A DNA stretch of 64,000 bases from an uncultured Lachnospiraceae bacterium (GTDB lineage: Bacteria > Bacillota > Clostridia > Lachnospirales > Lachnospiraceae): NCBI GenBank assembly GCA_947644545.1, contig CANRZW010000002.1, forward strand, positions 1 to 64,000. The letters run 5' to 3'. The stretch's first letter is position 1. Every line of letters begins with the position of its first letter. The position numbers and the translations under genes are program-made. A model generated the notes under the pieces. The model did no database searches, was not told the origin of the DNA, and worked only from the letters and a program-made list of their open reading frames with translations. Below, piece after piece: positions 9,042 to 17,691 of the stretch.

Positions 9042-9076
9042 AAAAGGACTGCGGCGTGGTGCGGCAGTCCTTTTCG
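9042..9076 (+). terminator. hairpin terminator after the sigma/anti-sigma pair
   Basis: A 12-bp stem GAAAAGGACTGC/GCAGTCCTTTTC (9042-9053 with 9065-9076) lies between the convergent anti-sigma and nitroreductase genes. The T run sits in the stem's 3' arm. The symmetry would allow use from both directions. Confidence 0.6.
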
Positions 9077-9143
9077 TGGGTGAACGTGTTACTGTGGATC
9101 GTTACTTTACAATGCCGAAAAGCGTATAAACAGCATGCGTGCG

Positions 9144-9674
9144 TTACAGATAAGTGATCTGGGCATCCGCATCGTAGGTGTGGGGTTCCTTGGTCACCGC
9201 TTTGTGTCCGAAAGCGATGGCGATCTCATACTCATAGTTATCGGGGAACTGCAGCGCTTTGGAGAAATATTCCTTCTTCTCGCCTCTGAGGGCATCGAAG
9301 ATACAGCCGATGATCAAATTGCCAAGACCCAGGTCTTCCGCGGCCAGTGCCATATTCTCTACGGCGATGCCGGCATCCAGCGGACTCCATCTGTAGGAGC
9401 TGTCGGCGCTTAAGACGACTACTACAGGCGCCTCATAATAGAAGTTGTGCTCCAAAGCCGTGAGACCGCGCAGACGGTTCTTCTCTGCTTCCAGTTCGGC
9501 GAGGATCGGATGATCGCCCTGCAATACGGTGAAGTGGATCTCCTGCTTGTTGGCGGCCGTAGGTGCCTGCAGGCCGGCGTGGAGCAGGGTCTGCAGCTGC
9601 GCATCCGTCAGCGCCTCGTCAGTGTATCCTCTTGTGGAACTTCTCTTTCTGATCGTTTCGATCACATTACTCAT
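9144..9674 (-). CDS. nitroreductase-family FMN oxidoreductase
   Basis: Small flavoenzyme (176 aa), the usual size for compact members of the family. The N-terminal IRKRSSTRGYTDEAL motif holds the phosphate-binding arginines. LQAPTAANKQEIHF and the C-terminal AIAFGHK complete the FMN fold, and GLGNLIIGCI is also typical. It probably reduces quinones or nitro compounds with NAD(P)H; the natural substrate is unknown. The start at 9674 is set by a GGAGGGAG site on the minus strand. It is a single gene convergent with the anti-sigma gene and divergent from the opp operon. Confidence 0.9.
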   Translation of the reverse strand: MSNVIETIRKRSSTRGYTDEALTDAQLQTLLHAGLQAPTAANKQEIHFTVLQGDHPILAELEAEKNRLRGLTALEHNFYYEAPVVVVLSADSSYRWSPLDAGIAVENMALAAEDLGLGNLIIGCIFDALRGEKKEYFSKALQFPDNYEYEIAIAFGHKAVTKEPHTYDADAQITYL

Positions 9675-9788
9675 GGTGTAACTCCCTCCTTAACAAACCT
9701 TTTAGACTATCGTACCTTAAATTTACGCTTTTTGTCTATAGTCAGGAGGGTGTTTTCTGCGGAACAGGAATATCATTACAAAAAATAC

Positions 9789-9818
9789 TTGACAAAATAT
9801 TTTCTTTTCTGCTAATAT
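9789..9818 (+). promoter_or_regulatory. near-consensus sigma-A promoter of the opp operon
   Basis: TTGACA (9789-9794) and TAATAT (9813-9818) have an 18-bp spacer. This is one of the strongest promoter matches in the window. It drives a leader of about 190 nt ahead of oppB. Confidence 0.8.
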
Positions 9819-9824
9819 AGTAGG

Positions 9825-9998
9825 GATTTTTGGAGGGACGGTCGAGTTGCTCTGGATAATGCCGAAGTTCCTTCCTTTTTAACCGCAGAAGCAGGGTAGT
9901 GCAGGTATGATTTACAGTGCGGTTTATGTGAGATGTGTGGGAATGCGATAGTGAAAGATATAGCATAGAAAGCATGATCGAGCAGGCTTTCTATTTTT
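9825..9998 (+). ncRNA. long untranslated opp leader ending in an attenuator-like hairpin
   Basis: The segment between the opp promoter and oppB has no convincing coding frame. It ends in a 9-bp hairpin ATAGAAAGC/GCTTTCTAT (9965-9973 with 9986-9994) followed by a T run (9994-9998), only 19 nt before the oppB start. Placement of an intrinsic terminator immediately before the ribosome site suggests conditional read-through. I do not recognise a T-box or any named riboswitch in the upstream part. Confidence 0.45.
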
Positions 9999-10016
9999 AA
10001 AAAAGGAGACTTTAGT

Positions 10017-10934
10017 ATGTTAAAGTATGTGGCGAAACGAATCCTGTTGGCGATCGTAACGATCTGGGCGGTTGCTACTCTTACTTTCTTTCTGATGAAC
10101 ATGGTTCCCGGCGGACCCTTCCTTTCGGAGAAGGCGATCAGTCCGCAGGCCACCGCTGCTCTGGAAGCGAAATACGGCCTGGACAAACCCCTGATGCAAA
10201 GATATGTGACTTATATGACGGACGCCCTGCATGGTGATTTCGGAGACAGCCTGAAGCAGAGAGGACGTACCGTGATGTCCATTATCAAGATGAAATTCCC
10301 GGTGTCGGCGAGAGTGGGCGGGATCTCCGTACTGGTGTCGTTGTGCCTGGGTGTACCGCTTGGATGTCTGGCAGCCTTAAAGCGTGGGAAGTTCCTTGAC
10401 AGTCTGATCAGCGTGGTTTCCACCTGCGGCATTGCGGTGCCAAGCTTCGTGGTCTGCACATTGCTTCTGTATACGCTGGGCGTGAATCTGAGGCTGCTGC
10501 CCACCATGGGACTGAACGGCTGGAAGAATTATATTATGCCGGTCATCGCCCTGTCCTTTTATCCGACTGCTTACATAATGAGACTGATGCGCTCCTCCAT
10601 GCTGGATGTGCTGGGGCAGGATTACATGCGTACTGCGAAGGCCAAGGGCGTGGCGGGTTTCTGGATTATGTTCAAACATGCGCTGCGCAACGCGATCCTT
10701 CCGGTGGTAACCTATGTGGGTCCCATGCTGGCTTACACGGTAACAGGCAGCTTTGTTGTGGAGAAGATCTTCGTTATACCGGGTCTGGGCGGGGAATTTA
10801 TCGGCGCCATCGGCGGACGTGATTATACCCTGATCATGGGTACCACGATTTTCCTGGCGACGTTGATCGTTATCATGAATGTGATCGTAGATATTGTATA
10901 TAAGATCGTTGACCCTCGTATCAAGTTAAAATAA
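10017..10934 (+). CDS. oppB: oligopeptide ABC importer, permease OppB
   Basis: Inner permease of a peptide importer, 305 aa with about six membrane helices. It shows the OppB/DppB N-terminus (MLKYVAKRILLAIVTIW...FFLMNMVPGGPF). The EAA loop that contacts the ATPases is YMRTAKAKGVAGFWIMFKHALRNAILPV. The start has AAAAGGAG upstream. It is the first gene of a five-gene set (permeases, two ATPases, binding protein) in the canonical order BCDFA. Confidence 0.93.
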   Translation: MLKYVAKRILLAIVTIWAVATLTFFLMNMVPGGPFLSEKAISPQATAALEAKYGLDKPLMQRYVTYMTDALHGDFGDSLKQRGRTVMSIIKMKFPVSARVGGISVLVSLCLGVPLGCLAALKRGKFLDSLISVVSTCGIAVPSFVVCTLLLYTLGVNLRLLPTMGLNGWKNYIMPVIALSFYPTAYIMRLMRSSMLDVLGQDYMRTAKAKGVAGFWIMFKHALRNAILPVVTYVGPMLAYTVTGSFVVEKIFVIPGLGGEFIGAIGGRDYTLIMGTTIFLATLIVIMNVIVDIVYKIVDPRIKLK

Positions 10935-11039
10935 TACGAGACATTTGTGCAGAAGCGTCACAATTTCCGTTGACCGCAGAGCAGAATCCGAATTTCTGCC
11001 TGTGTCCTCAGCGCAAAACGCTTCGGAATGGAGGAAGAG

Positions 11040-12086
11040 ATGAAGCAGAATCCAATGAGTTTTCAGTTAAAGCTAAGTCCGGAGGATTTTCTTCCGGCTA
11101 CGGAGGAGGAGAAACAGAGTCAGATCGTGATGCGTGAGAGCGTCAGCTTCTGGAAGGACGGTATGCGCCGTTTCGTGAAGAATAAGGTGGCGATGGTGAG
11201 TCTGATCGTTATTATTCTGGTGATGTTCTTTTCCTTTATTGTTCCGATGTTCTATCCTTACACCTATAAAGAGCAGTTTAAGGGGTCCAATCATCTGGCG
11301 CCCATGGAATATTCCGAGGCGGAGCTGGAGCGGATCGCCGCAGGCGAGAAGGTGTTCCCGCACATCTTCGGGACGGATAAGATGGGACGTGACTATGCCA
11401 TCCGCGTGATGATAGGAAGCCGGATCTCTCTGGTGGTAGGCCTGATCGCTACGGCCATCATTCTGGTGATCGGTTCTCTGTACGGATCTATCGCCGCCTT
11501 CTTCGGCGGTAGAGTGGATCTGGTCATGATGCGTATCGTGGATATCATCTATACCATTCCGGATATCCTGTTGATCGTGCTCTTGTCTTTTGCCCTGCAG
11601 GCGCCGCTCGATACCTTAAAGGGCGTTCCCGGGTTTAGCTGGGTGGGGATTGTGGGTGAGAACCTGATCAGTATCTTCATTGTATTTGCCCTGCTGTACT
11701 GGGTCGGTATGTCCCGTATGGTACGAAGCCAGATCCTGACATTAAAAGAGAGCGAGTTCGTCACGGCGGCGAGAGCGATGGGTGTGAGCAACGGCAAGAT
11801 CATCCGCAGGCATCTTTTGACAAACTGCATCGGTATTTTGATCGTGACGACGACGCTGCAGATCCCGTCTTCCATTTTTACGGAGAGCTTTCTGAGCTTT
11901 CTGGGTATGGGTGTAGCGGTGCCGCTGCCTTCCCTGGGAAGCCTGGCCAGCGATGCCCTGAACGGTTTCAATACTTATCCGTACCTGCTATTTATTCCGG
12001 CGGGATTGATCAGCTTGATTATCTTAAGCTTCAATCTGCTGGGCGACGGACTCAGGGATGCGTTTGACCCGAAATTAAAACACTAG
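11040..12086 (+). CDS. oppC: oligopeptide ABC importer, permease OppC
   Basis: Second permease of the peptide importer. ATG 11040 is preferred over ATG 11028 because GGAGG (11030-11034) sits 5 bp before it; this gives 348 aa. The OppC N-terminal cytoplasmic segment (SFWKDGMRRFVKNKVAMVSL) is followed by six membrane helices. The HIFGTDKMGRDYAIRVMIGSRISL signature and the EAA loop EFVTAARAMGVSNGKIIRRHLLTN are clear. A 105-bp gap separates it from oppB. Confidence 0.93.
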   Translation: MKQNPMSFQLKLSPEDFLPATEEEKQSQIVMRESVSFWKDGMRRFVKNKVAMVSLIVIILVMFFSFIVPMFYPYTYKEQFKGSNHLAPMEYSEAELERIAAGEKVFPHIFGTDKMGRDYAIRVMIGSRISLVVGLIATAIILVIGSLYGSIAAFFGGRVDLVMMRIVDIIYTIPDILLIVLLSFALQAPLDTLKGVPGFSWVGIVGENLISIFIVFALLYWVGMSRMVRSQILTLKESEFVTAARAMGVSNGKIIRRHLLTNCIGILIVTTTLQIPSSIFTESFLSFLGMGVAVPLPSLGSLASDALNGFNTYPYLLFIPAGLISLIILSFNLLGDGLRDAFDPKLKH

Positions 12087-12104
12087 GAAAGGCGGTTTGG
12101 GATT

Positions 12105-13118
12105 ATGTCGGAATATCTTGTTGATATCAAAAATGAACGGCTTTCTTTCTTCACGCCGGCCGGCGAGGTAAAAGCGCTGAACGATGTGTCCATCCATATG
12201 CGGGAGGGAGAGGTGCTGGGAATCGTGGGAGAGAGCGGTTCCGGTAAGTCCGTGACGGCCTACAGTCTGATGGGACTGACCGCCCATCCGGGTAAGCTGA
12301 TCGACGGCAGTCTTTATTTCAACGGACATCAGATCGAAACGATGTCGGATAAGGAAATGCGCAAGATCCGGGGTAATGAGGTGTCCATTATCTTCCAGGA
12401 CCCCATGACGAGTTTAAACCCCGTTTATACGATAGGTAACCAGATTATGGAAGCCGTGCTCCTGCATACGGATAAGAACAGGGCACAGGCGAAAGAACGT
12501 GCCAGAGAGCTTCTGGAACTGGTGGGTATTAACGAGCCGGAGAAACGTCTGCGGCAGTATCCCCATGAACTGTCAGGCGGTATGCGTCAGAGAGTGATGA
12601 TTGCCATCGCGCTGGCCTGTGAGCCGAAGCTTCTGATCGCGGATGAGCCGACGACGGCGTTGGATGTGACCATTCAGGCTCAGATATTAGAGCTGATGAT
12701 GGAACTGAAAGATAGACTGGGGATGGCGATCATCATGATCACCCATGACCTGGGTGTGGTGGCCAGCATGTGTGAGCGGATCGCGGTCATGTATGCGGGC
12801 AAGATCGTGGAGTACGGTACGACGGATGATATCTTCTATGCGCCGAAGCATCAGTACACCAAGGGCCTGATCCGTTCGATCCCCAGACTGGATACGAAGG
12901 AGCACGAGAGACTGGTGCCCATCGAGGGAACGCCGGTGGATATGCTCAATCCCCCTGCGGGATGTCCTTTCGCGCCCCGGTGTGATGCCTGCATGAAGAT
13001 CTGTCTGCGGGAAATGCCTCCGGTGACCCATTTTGGCAGGGTACATTATACCCAGTGCTGGTTGAACCAGAAGGAGGAGATGGAAGCCCAGAAGGAGAAA
13101 GGAGCCGCAAATGAGTGA
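12105..13118 (+). CDS. oppD: oligopeptide ABC importer, ATPase OppD
   Basis: Cytoplasmic ATPase powering peptide uptake, 337 aa. Walker A is GESGSGKS, the signature is LSGGMRQRV, and Walker B is LLIADEPTTALD with the switch His in MITHDLGVV. The C-terminal oligo_HPY extension has a Cys cluster (PPAGCPFAPRCDACMKIC), as in OppD/DppD proteins that can carry an iron-sulfur cluster. Its stop overlaps the oppF start by 8 bp, which indicates translational coupling. Confidence 0.94.
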   Translation: MSEYLVDIKNERLSFFTPAGEVKALNDVSIHMREGEVLGIVGESGSGKSVTAYSLMGLTAHPGKLIDGSLYFNGHQIETMSDKEMRKIRGNEVSIIFQDPMTSLNPVYTIGNQIMEAVLLHTDKNRAQAKERARELLELVGINEPEKRLRQYPHELSGGMRQRVMIAIALACEPKLLIADEPTTALDVTIQAQILELMMELKDRLGMAIIMITHDLGVVASMCERIAVMYAGKIVEYGTTDDIFYAPKHQYTKGLIRSIPRLDTKEHERLVPIEGTPVDMLNPPAGCPFAPRCDACMKICLREMPPVTHFGRVHYTQCWLNQKEEMEAQKEKGAANE

Positions 13119-14100
13119 GAAATTAGTGCAGGTGGAGCATTTACGCCAGTATTTTCCGGGCGGCGGATTTGGAAAGCGTAAGAAATATATTCAGGCGGTG
13201 GACGATGTCTCCTTTAGCATAGACAGAGGAGAGACGCTTGGTCTGGTAGGAGAGTCGGGCTGTGGTAAGACGACGACGGGCCGGACGCTTCTGCGGCTGT
13301 ATGAGCCGACAGGAGGGCGCTTTCTTTATAATAATGAAGTGATCTTCGATGTGGAGAAGAAACAGTATGCGACCATGCTTCCTTACCGGAAGAAGATGCA
13401 GATCGTGTTTCAGGATCCTTACGCAAGCTTGGATCCCCGCATGACCATCGGCGATATCGTAGGAGAGGCCATTGATGTCCATAAGATGGCATCCAATAAA
13501 CAGGAAAGATACGAGATTATCATAGAGATGCTGCGGCGTGTGGGGTTGAATTCCGAACATGCGAACCGTTATCCCCATGAGTTTTCCGGTGGACAGAGGC
13601 AGCGTGTGGGTATCGCCAGGGCGCTGGCGGTAAGACCGGAGTTTATCGTCTGCGACGAGCCGATCTCGGCGCTGGATGTATCCATTCAGGCGCAGGTTAT
13701 TAATATGTTCGAGGATCTGCAGGCGGAGATGGGGCTGACTTATCTGTTTATCGCCCATGACCTTTCGGCGGTGAAGCATATTTCCAACCGGATCGGGGTT
13801 ATGTACCTGGGCAGGATGGTAGAGCTGGCGGACAGCTATGAGTTGATTACCAGACCACTGCATCCTTATACGAAGAGCCTGATTTCGGCGATTCCCGTGG
13901 CGGACCCGAAAGAGGCAAGAGGCAGTAAGCGTATCGTGCTGGAGGGTGATGTGCCAAGCCCGTTGAACCCGCCGTCCGGCTGCCGGTTCCGCACCAGATG
14001 TCCATATGCGGATGAGCGATGTGCGTCGGAGACGCCAGAGTGGCGTGAACTGGAAAAAGGGCATTTTGCGGCCTGTCATTATATTGACAAATGCAACTGA
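13111..14100 (+). CDS. oppF: oligopeptide ABC importer, ATPase OppF
   Basis: Second ATPase of the importer, 329 aa. Motifs: Walker [13 protein letters not shown]-loop [15 protein letters not shown], signature [15 protein letters not shown], Walker [13 protein letters not shown] and switch IAHDLSAV. The C-terminal [18 protein letters not shown] cluster is typical of the peptide family. It pairs with OppD as a heterodimer. The binding-protein gene follows after 84 bp. Confidence 0.94.
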   Translation: MSEKLVQVEHLRQYFPGGGFGKRKKYIQAVDDVSFSIDRGETLGLVGESGCGKTTTGRTLLRLYEPTGGRFLYNNEVIFDVEKKQYATMLPYRKKMQIVFQDPYASLDPRMTIGDIVGEAIDVHKMASNKQERYEIIIEMLRRVGLNSEHANRYPHEFSGGQRQRVGIARALAVRPEFIVCDEPISALDVSIQAQVINMFEDLQAEMGLTYLFIAHDLSAVKHISNRIGVMYLGRMVELADSYELITRPLHPYTKSLISAIPVADPKEARGSKRIVLEGDVPSPLNPPSGCRFRTRCPYADERCASETPEWRELEKGHFAACHYIDKCN

Positions 14101-14184
14101 TTATGGTAAACCGATGCGGGTTTCCAAAGAGCCTGCACAGTTTATAGATACTTTTTCATTATTATATTAAGAGGAGGAATAATT

Positions 14185-15975
14185 ATGAAGAAAAGAGTAG
14201 TTTCACTCTTACTGGCAGCGACCATGGTATTTGGTCTGACAGCCTGCGGCGGCAGTGATGCACCGGCTGCGGATTCTGCACCGGCAGAAGAGAGCACGGA
14301 TGCGGCAGCTGATGACGCAGCAGCAGACGATACTGCCGGCGAAGAGACAGATGCGGCAGCAGAGACTGCAACAGGGGAGAAGATCCTTTCCGTTCAGGTA
14401 GGTCCTGACCCTGAGACGATCGATCCGGCGCTGAACAGTGCGGTAGACGGCGGTAATATGTTACTGCATTCCTTTGAGTGTCTGCTGGCAGTGGACGAGG
14501 ATGGTAAGCTGATTCCCGGACAGGCGGAGAGCTGGGAGACAAGCGAAGACGGTCTTACATGGACATTTACACTTCGTGACGGCCTGAAATGGTCCGACGG
14601 TTCTGACCTGACAGCCAATGATTTCGTATACAGCTGGAAGAGAGTATGCGACCCGATGGTAGCAGCTCCTTATGCTGAGACAGTGCTTGGCATGGTGGAA
14701 GGTTTTGCAGAGGCAGTTGGCGGTGATCTGGATGCTTTGAAAGTAGAAGCGACAGACGACAAGACACTGGTGGTTACGCTGAGCAGCCCTTGTTCTTATT
14801 TCGGCAGCCTGGCAGCATTCGCAACCTTAAGCCCGGTTCAGCAGGCGACTGTTGAGGCCAATGGCGATGCATGGGCAACCGCAGCAGAAACCTATATCTC
14901 CAACGGACCGTTCTATGTATCCGAGTGGGTACCCGGCTCTCATATCCTGATGAGCAAGAACCCTAATTACTGGAATGCAGATGCGATCAAGCTGGACGGC
15001 ATCAAGTGGAATCTGATCGAGGATGCCGGCGCATCTTACGGTGCATATCAGACAGGTGAAGTGCTGTTCATCAAAGACGTTCCGACAGAGGAGATTCCTT
15101 CCCTGGAAGGCAACGGCGAGTTCTTCGTAGATCCGATCATCGGTACGTACTACCTGAGCCTGAACACACAGAAAGAGCCTTTTGACAATCCGCTTGTCCG
15201 CAAGGCGCTGAGTCTGGCGATCGACCGTGAGTATGTTGCAGGCACTCTGATGCAGGGTACTTATACAGCAGCAAGCAACTTCATGGGTCCTGGCTGGATT
15301 GATACAGACGGAAGCCAGTTCATTGACAATGCAAACGGCGGTCAGCCTTACATTGACACGACAAATCATGATGCGAACCTGGAAGAAGCTAAGGCTCTGT
15401 TGGAAGAGGCCGGTTATCCGGGCGGCGAAGGTTTCCCTTCCATTACTTATTCTACCAATGATGCAGGTTATCACAAGGTTGTGGCTGAGTACTTACAGCA
15501 GGCATGGGCGGAGCTTGGCATTGACTTGTCCGTAGAGATCGTAGAGTGGGCAAGCTTCACACCCATGAGACGTAACGGTGACTATGAGTCTTCCCGTAAC
15601 GGCTGGGTAGGAGACTACAGCGATCCTTCCAATATGTTGGATCTGCTTTACTCCACCAACGGTAACAACGACGGTAAATTCAACAATGCCGAGTATGATG
15701 CGGCAATGGAGACTTCCAGAACAACACTGGATGCTGCAGAGCGTTCTGAGGCGCTTCATACAGCAGAGGATATCCTGATGGAAGAGGCTGGATGTATTCC
15801 GGTAGCTTACTACAATGACTTCTGGTTACAGAGCCCGAAGATCACAGGTTCCTGGCATTCACCTTACGGATACTGGTACTTCATGTATGCAGATATCACT
15901 GACGGTGCGGCAGCTGCCGATAACGCAGATGCAGATGCAGAGGCAGAGGCAGCTGAGGAAGCGGATGCTGAGTAA
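14185..15975 (+). CDS. oppA: oligopeptide-binding lipoprotein OppA with acidic tails
   Basis: Extracellular family 5 peptide-binding lipoprotein, 596 aa. Residues 1-21 form a lipoprotein signal (LTAC, C21), then a low-complexity Ala/Asp/Glu linker of about 45 residues. The fold starts at PDPETIDPALNSA and includes the SDGSDLTANDFVYSWKR signature. An unusual Ala/Asp/Glu-rich C-terminal tail of about 25 residues is encoded by repeated GCAGAT/GCAGAG codons near 15906-15970. The ribosome site GAGGAGG is strong. Peptide preference cannot be read from sequence. A terminator follows at 16013. Confidence 0.93.
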   Translation: MKKRVVSLLLAATMVFGLTACGGSDAPAADSAPAEESTDAAADDAAADDTAGEETDAAAETATGEKILSVQVGPDPETIDPALNSAVDGGNMLLHSFECLLAVDEDGKLIPGQAESWETSEDGLTWTFTLRDGLKWSDGSDLTANDFVYSWKRVCDPMVAAPYAETVLGMVEGFAEAVGGDLDALKVEATDDKTLVVTLSSPCSYFGSLAAFATLSPVQQATVEANGDAWATAAETYISNGPFYVSEWVPGSHILMSKNPNYWNADAIKLDGIKWNLIEDAGASYGAYQTGEVLFIKDVPTEEIPSLEGNGEFFVDPIIGTYYLSLNTQKEPFDNPLVRKALSLAIDREYVAGTLMQGTYTAASNFMGPGWIDTDGSQFIDNANGGQPYIDTTNHDANLEEAKALLEEAGYPGGEGFPSITYSTNDAGYHKVVAEYLQQAWAELGIDLSVEIVEWASFTPMRRNGDYESSRNGWVGDYSDPSNMLDLLYSTNGNNDGKFNNAEYDAAMETSRTTLDAAERSEALHTAEDILMEEAGCIPVAYYNDFWLQSPKITGSWHSPYGYWYFMYADITDGAAAADNADADAEAEAAEEADAE

Positions 15976-16012
15976 GCTGGCTGAATGGAATAAAGATATA
16001 TTAAAATGAATA

Positions 16013-16056
16013 AAAAAGGACAGGTGCGATTGTAGATTGTGCCTGCCCTTTTTTGA
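16013..16056 (+). terminator. intrinsic terminator of the opp operon
   Basis: A stem of about 14 bp pairs AAAAGGACAGGTGC with GTGCCTGCCCTTTT (one A-C mismatch and G-U pairs) across an 11-nt loop and ends in TTTTTT. Confidence 0.8.
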
Positions 16057-16062
16057 TATTTG

Positions 16063-16091
16063 TTTACACGCTTTGTATAGTTTGCTATAAT
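16063..16091 (+). promoter_or_regulatory. sigma-A promoter of the YesN/YesM-like pair
   Basis: TTTACA (16063-16068) and a perfect TATAAT (16086-16091) are 17 bp apart, about 110 bp upstream of the response regulator. Confidence 0.75.
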
Positions 16092-16182
16092 GATAAAGTG
16101 AAAGTTAAGCATTATGGTTAACGATATGAGTAATTTGGCTTTCGGGTCTGTTAAAGTGTCCACGTCAACAGCGGATTTTTCA

Positions 16183-16191
16183 GGGGGGGGG
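16183..16191 (+). promoter_or_regulatory. nine-G tract acting as ribosome-binding site
   Basis: A run of nine Gs lies 9 nt before the TTG start codon at 16201 and is the only Shine-Dalgarno-like sequence there. Homopolymeric G runs are prone to slipped-strand length change, so spacing or strength of this site could vary between cells (inference). Confidence 0.4.
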
Positions 16192-16200
16192 TAAGACCGT

Positions 16201-17691
16201 TTGAAGATTATTATTGTGGAGGACGAGACGATCATCCGTAACGGGCTGGTAAAGCATATCAAGTGGGAGAGTCTGGGGATCAAGGAACTCCGGGTGGCAG
16301 CCAATACACAGGAGGCGCTCGCAATCTGTGAAAGCTATGTGCCGGATATCGTGGTGTCCGATATTTCCATGCCCGGAGAGAACGGCATTGTGCTGTGCCG
16401 GAAGCTGCGGAAGCTTTTTCCGGAGATCGAGATCATCTTCGTGACCGGCTATGCGGACAAGGAATATCTCAAGGCAGCCATCGACCTGCATGCGGTGCGG
16501 TATGTGGAGAAGCCGATCAATCGTAAGGATATCTCGGAGGCGGTGCAGGAGGCGGTGAGCCGCTATCAGAAGACGATGGAGCATAAGGAAGCGCAGCTGC
16601 ATACGTTGTTCATCGATTCGGCCTCTTTTCCGATTGATCTCAGAGGGAAGAATGTATTCCGGGTTGGCATCCTGCAGCTGGGACAGAGGGAAGGACTGGC
16701 AGAAGTCAAGCAGAAGCTGACGGAAGGATTGGACGGGTGGTTGAGAAAGTACGGCCTGGCAATGCTGACGGAGATTTCGGATCCGACGATGATTTCTTTT
16801 CTGTTAGGCAGAGAGGAGGGGCAGATCGTGGGAGCATCTGCCAGAAAAGAATATGTACAGCTTATGGAGCAGATCCTCGGAGAGGAGATTCGTTGGTTTC
16901 TGGCTATGGGCAGCCAGGTGGAGGGAGCAGAGCATATCACGGATTCCTGGCAGGCGGCCAGACAGGTTAAGAAGGCTCTGGCTTATCTGGGATGGAACCA
17001 TGCAGCCTTTCCCGAGGAACTGCAGGGCAGTCATGGTTTCGAGATGGATATGAGTGTCGTGGAGCGGTTTGCCGAGGCGGTATCCGGTAAGAAGGAGGAT
17101 GCGGCCGTAGAGCTTTTGAACAATTTTGCGCAGGAATTGGAGCGGAAGCAGGTCTTTTTGAATGCGGATGTGCGGCATGTCTATTATGCGCTGAATCTGG
17201 TCATCAAGCAGGCGGAGCTTGCGCTGCGTGTCAATGATAAGAGTCATGGGGTGGAGGAATCCGGTGAGGATCCTTTCGAGCACGTGGCTGCCTTTGCGGA
17301 GATGAACCAGTATCTGCAAAGTCGTCTGGCCGGCCTCTTCGAGGACGGAGAGGCGCAGAAGAGTACTTATGTGGTAAAGCGGGTTATGGATTATATCTGG
17401 GAGAATTACAGCGATTCTTCCCTTTCGATCAAAATGCTGGCGGATCATGTCTATCTCACACCGACCTATCTGAGCAATGTGTTTAAGAAGAGCGCAGGAC
17501 TGACGATCGGACAGTATATGGTGGATGTGCGGATCGATAAGGCGAAACGGCTGATGAAGGAGCCGCAGCTTAAGTTCTATCAGGTGGCTTCCATGGTGGG
17601 CTATGAGGATGCCAATTATTTCGCGAAGATCTTCAAGAAGAAGACGAATATGACACCGTCGGAGTATAAGGAGAGTTTATCGGTTCGATGA
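16201..17691 (+). CDS. YesN-like response regulator (receiver + AraC-type DNA-binding)
   Basis: Transcription factor of 496 aa. The N-terminal receiver has D8 and phospho-acceptor D54 (VVSDISMPGENG) and the conserved Lys in RYVEKPINR. A middle region of about 240 aa without obvious domain follows. The C-terminal AraC-type double helix-turn-helix begins near residue 400 (SLSIKMLADHVYLTPTYLSNVFKKSAG; MVGYEDANYFAKIFKKKTNMTPSEY). Translation starts at TTG. It overlaps the sensor kinase gene by 4 bp (ATGA). It most likely controls the importer and glycosidases downstream, as YesN-type proteins usually regulate adjacent sugar transport. Confidence 0.92.
   Translation: MKIIIVEDETIIRNGLVKHIKWESLGIKELRVAANTQEALAICESYVPDIVVSDISMPGENGIVLCRKLRKLFPEIEIIFVTGYADKEYLKAAIDLHAVRYVEKPINRKDISEAVQEAVSRYQKTMEHKEAQLHTLFIDSASFPIDLRGKNVFRVGILQLGQREGLAEVKQKLTEGLDGWLRKYGLAMLTEISDPTMISFLLGREEGQIVGASARKEYVQLMEQILGEEIRWFLAMGSQVEGAEHITDSWQAARQVKKALAYLGWNHAAFPEELQGSHGFEMDMSVVERFAEAVSGKKEDAAVELLNNFAQELERKQVFLNADVRHVYYALNLVIKQAELALRVNDKSHGVEESGEDPFEHVAAFAEMNQYLQSRLAGLFEDGEAQKSTYVVKRVMDYIWENYSDSSLSIKMLADHVYLTPTYLSNVFKKSAGLTIGQYMVDVRIDKAKRLMKEPQLKFYQVASMVGYEDANYFAKIFKKKTNMTPSEYKESLSVR

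Noticed and set aside
9825-9998. T-box or known riboswitch in the opp leader
   Set aside because: No AGGGTGG T-box bulge sequence, and no guanidine, SAM, lysine, glycine, purine or ZTP core could be matched by eye.
13141-14079. 312-codon minus-strand frame opposite oppF
   Set aside because: It mirrors a conserved ATPase gene and has a composition typical of antisense shadows (rich in Arg, His, Leu).
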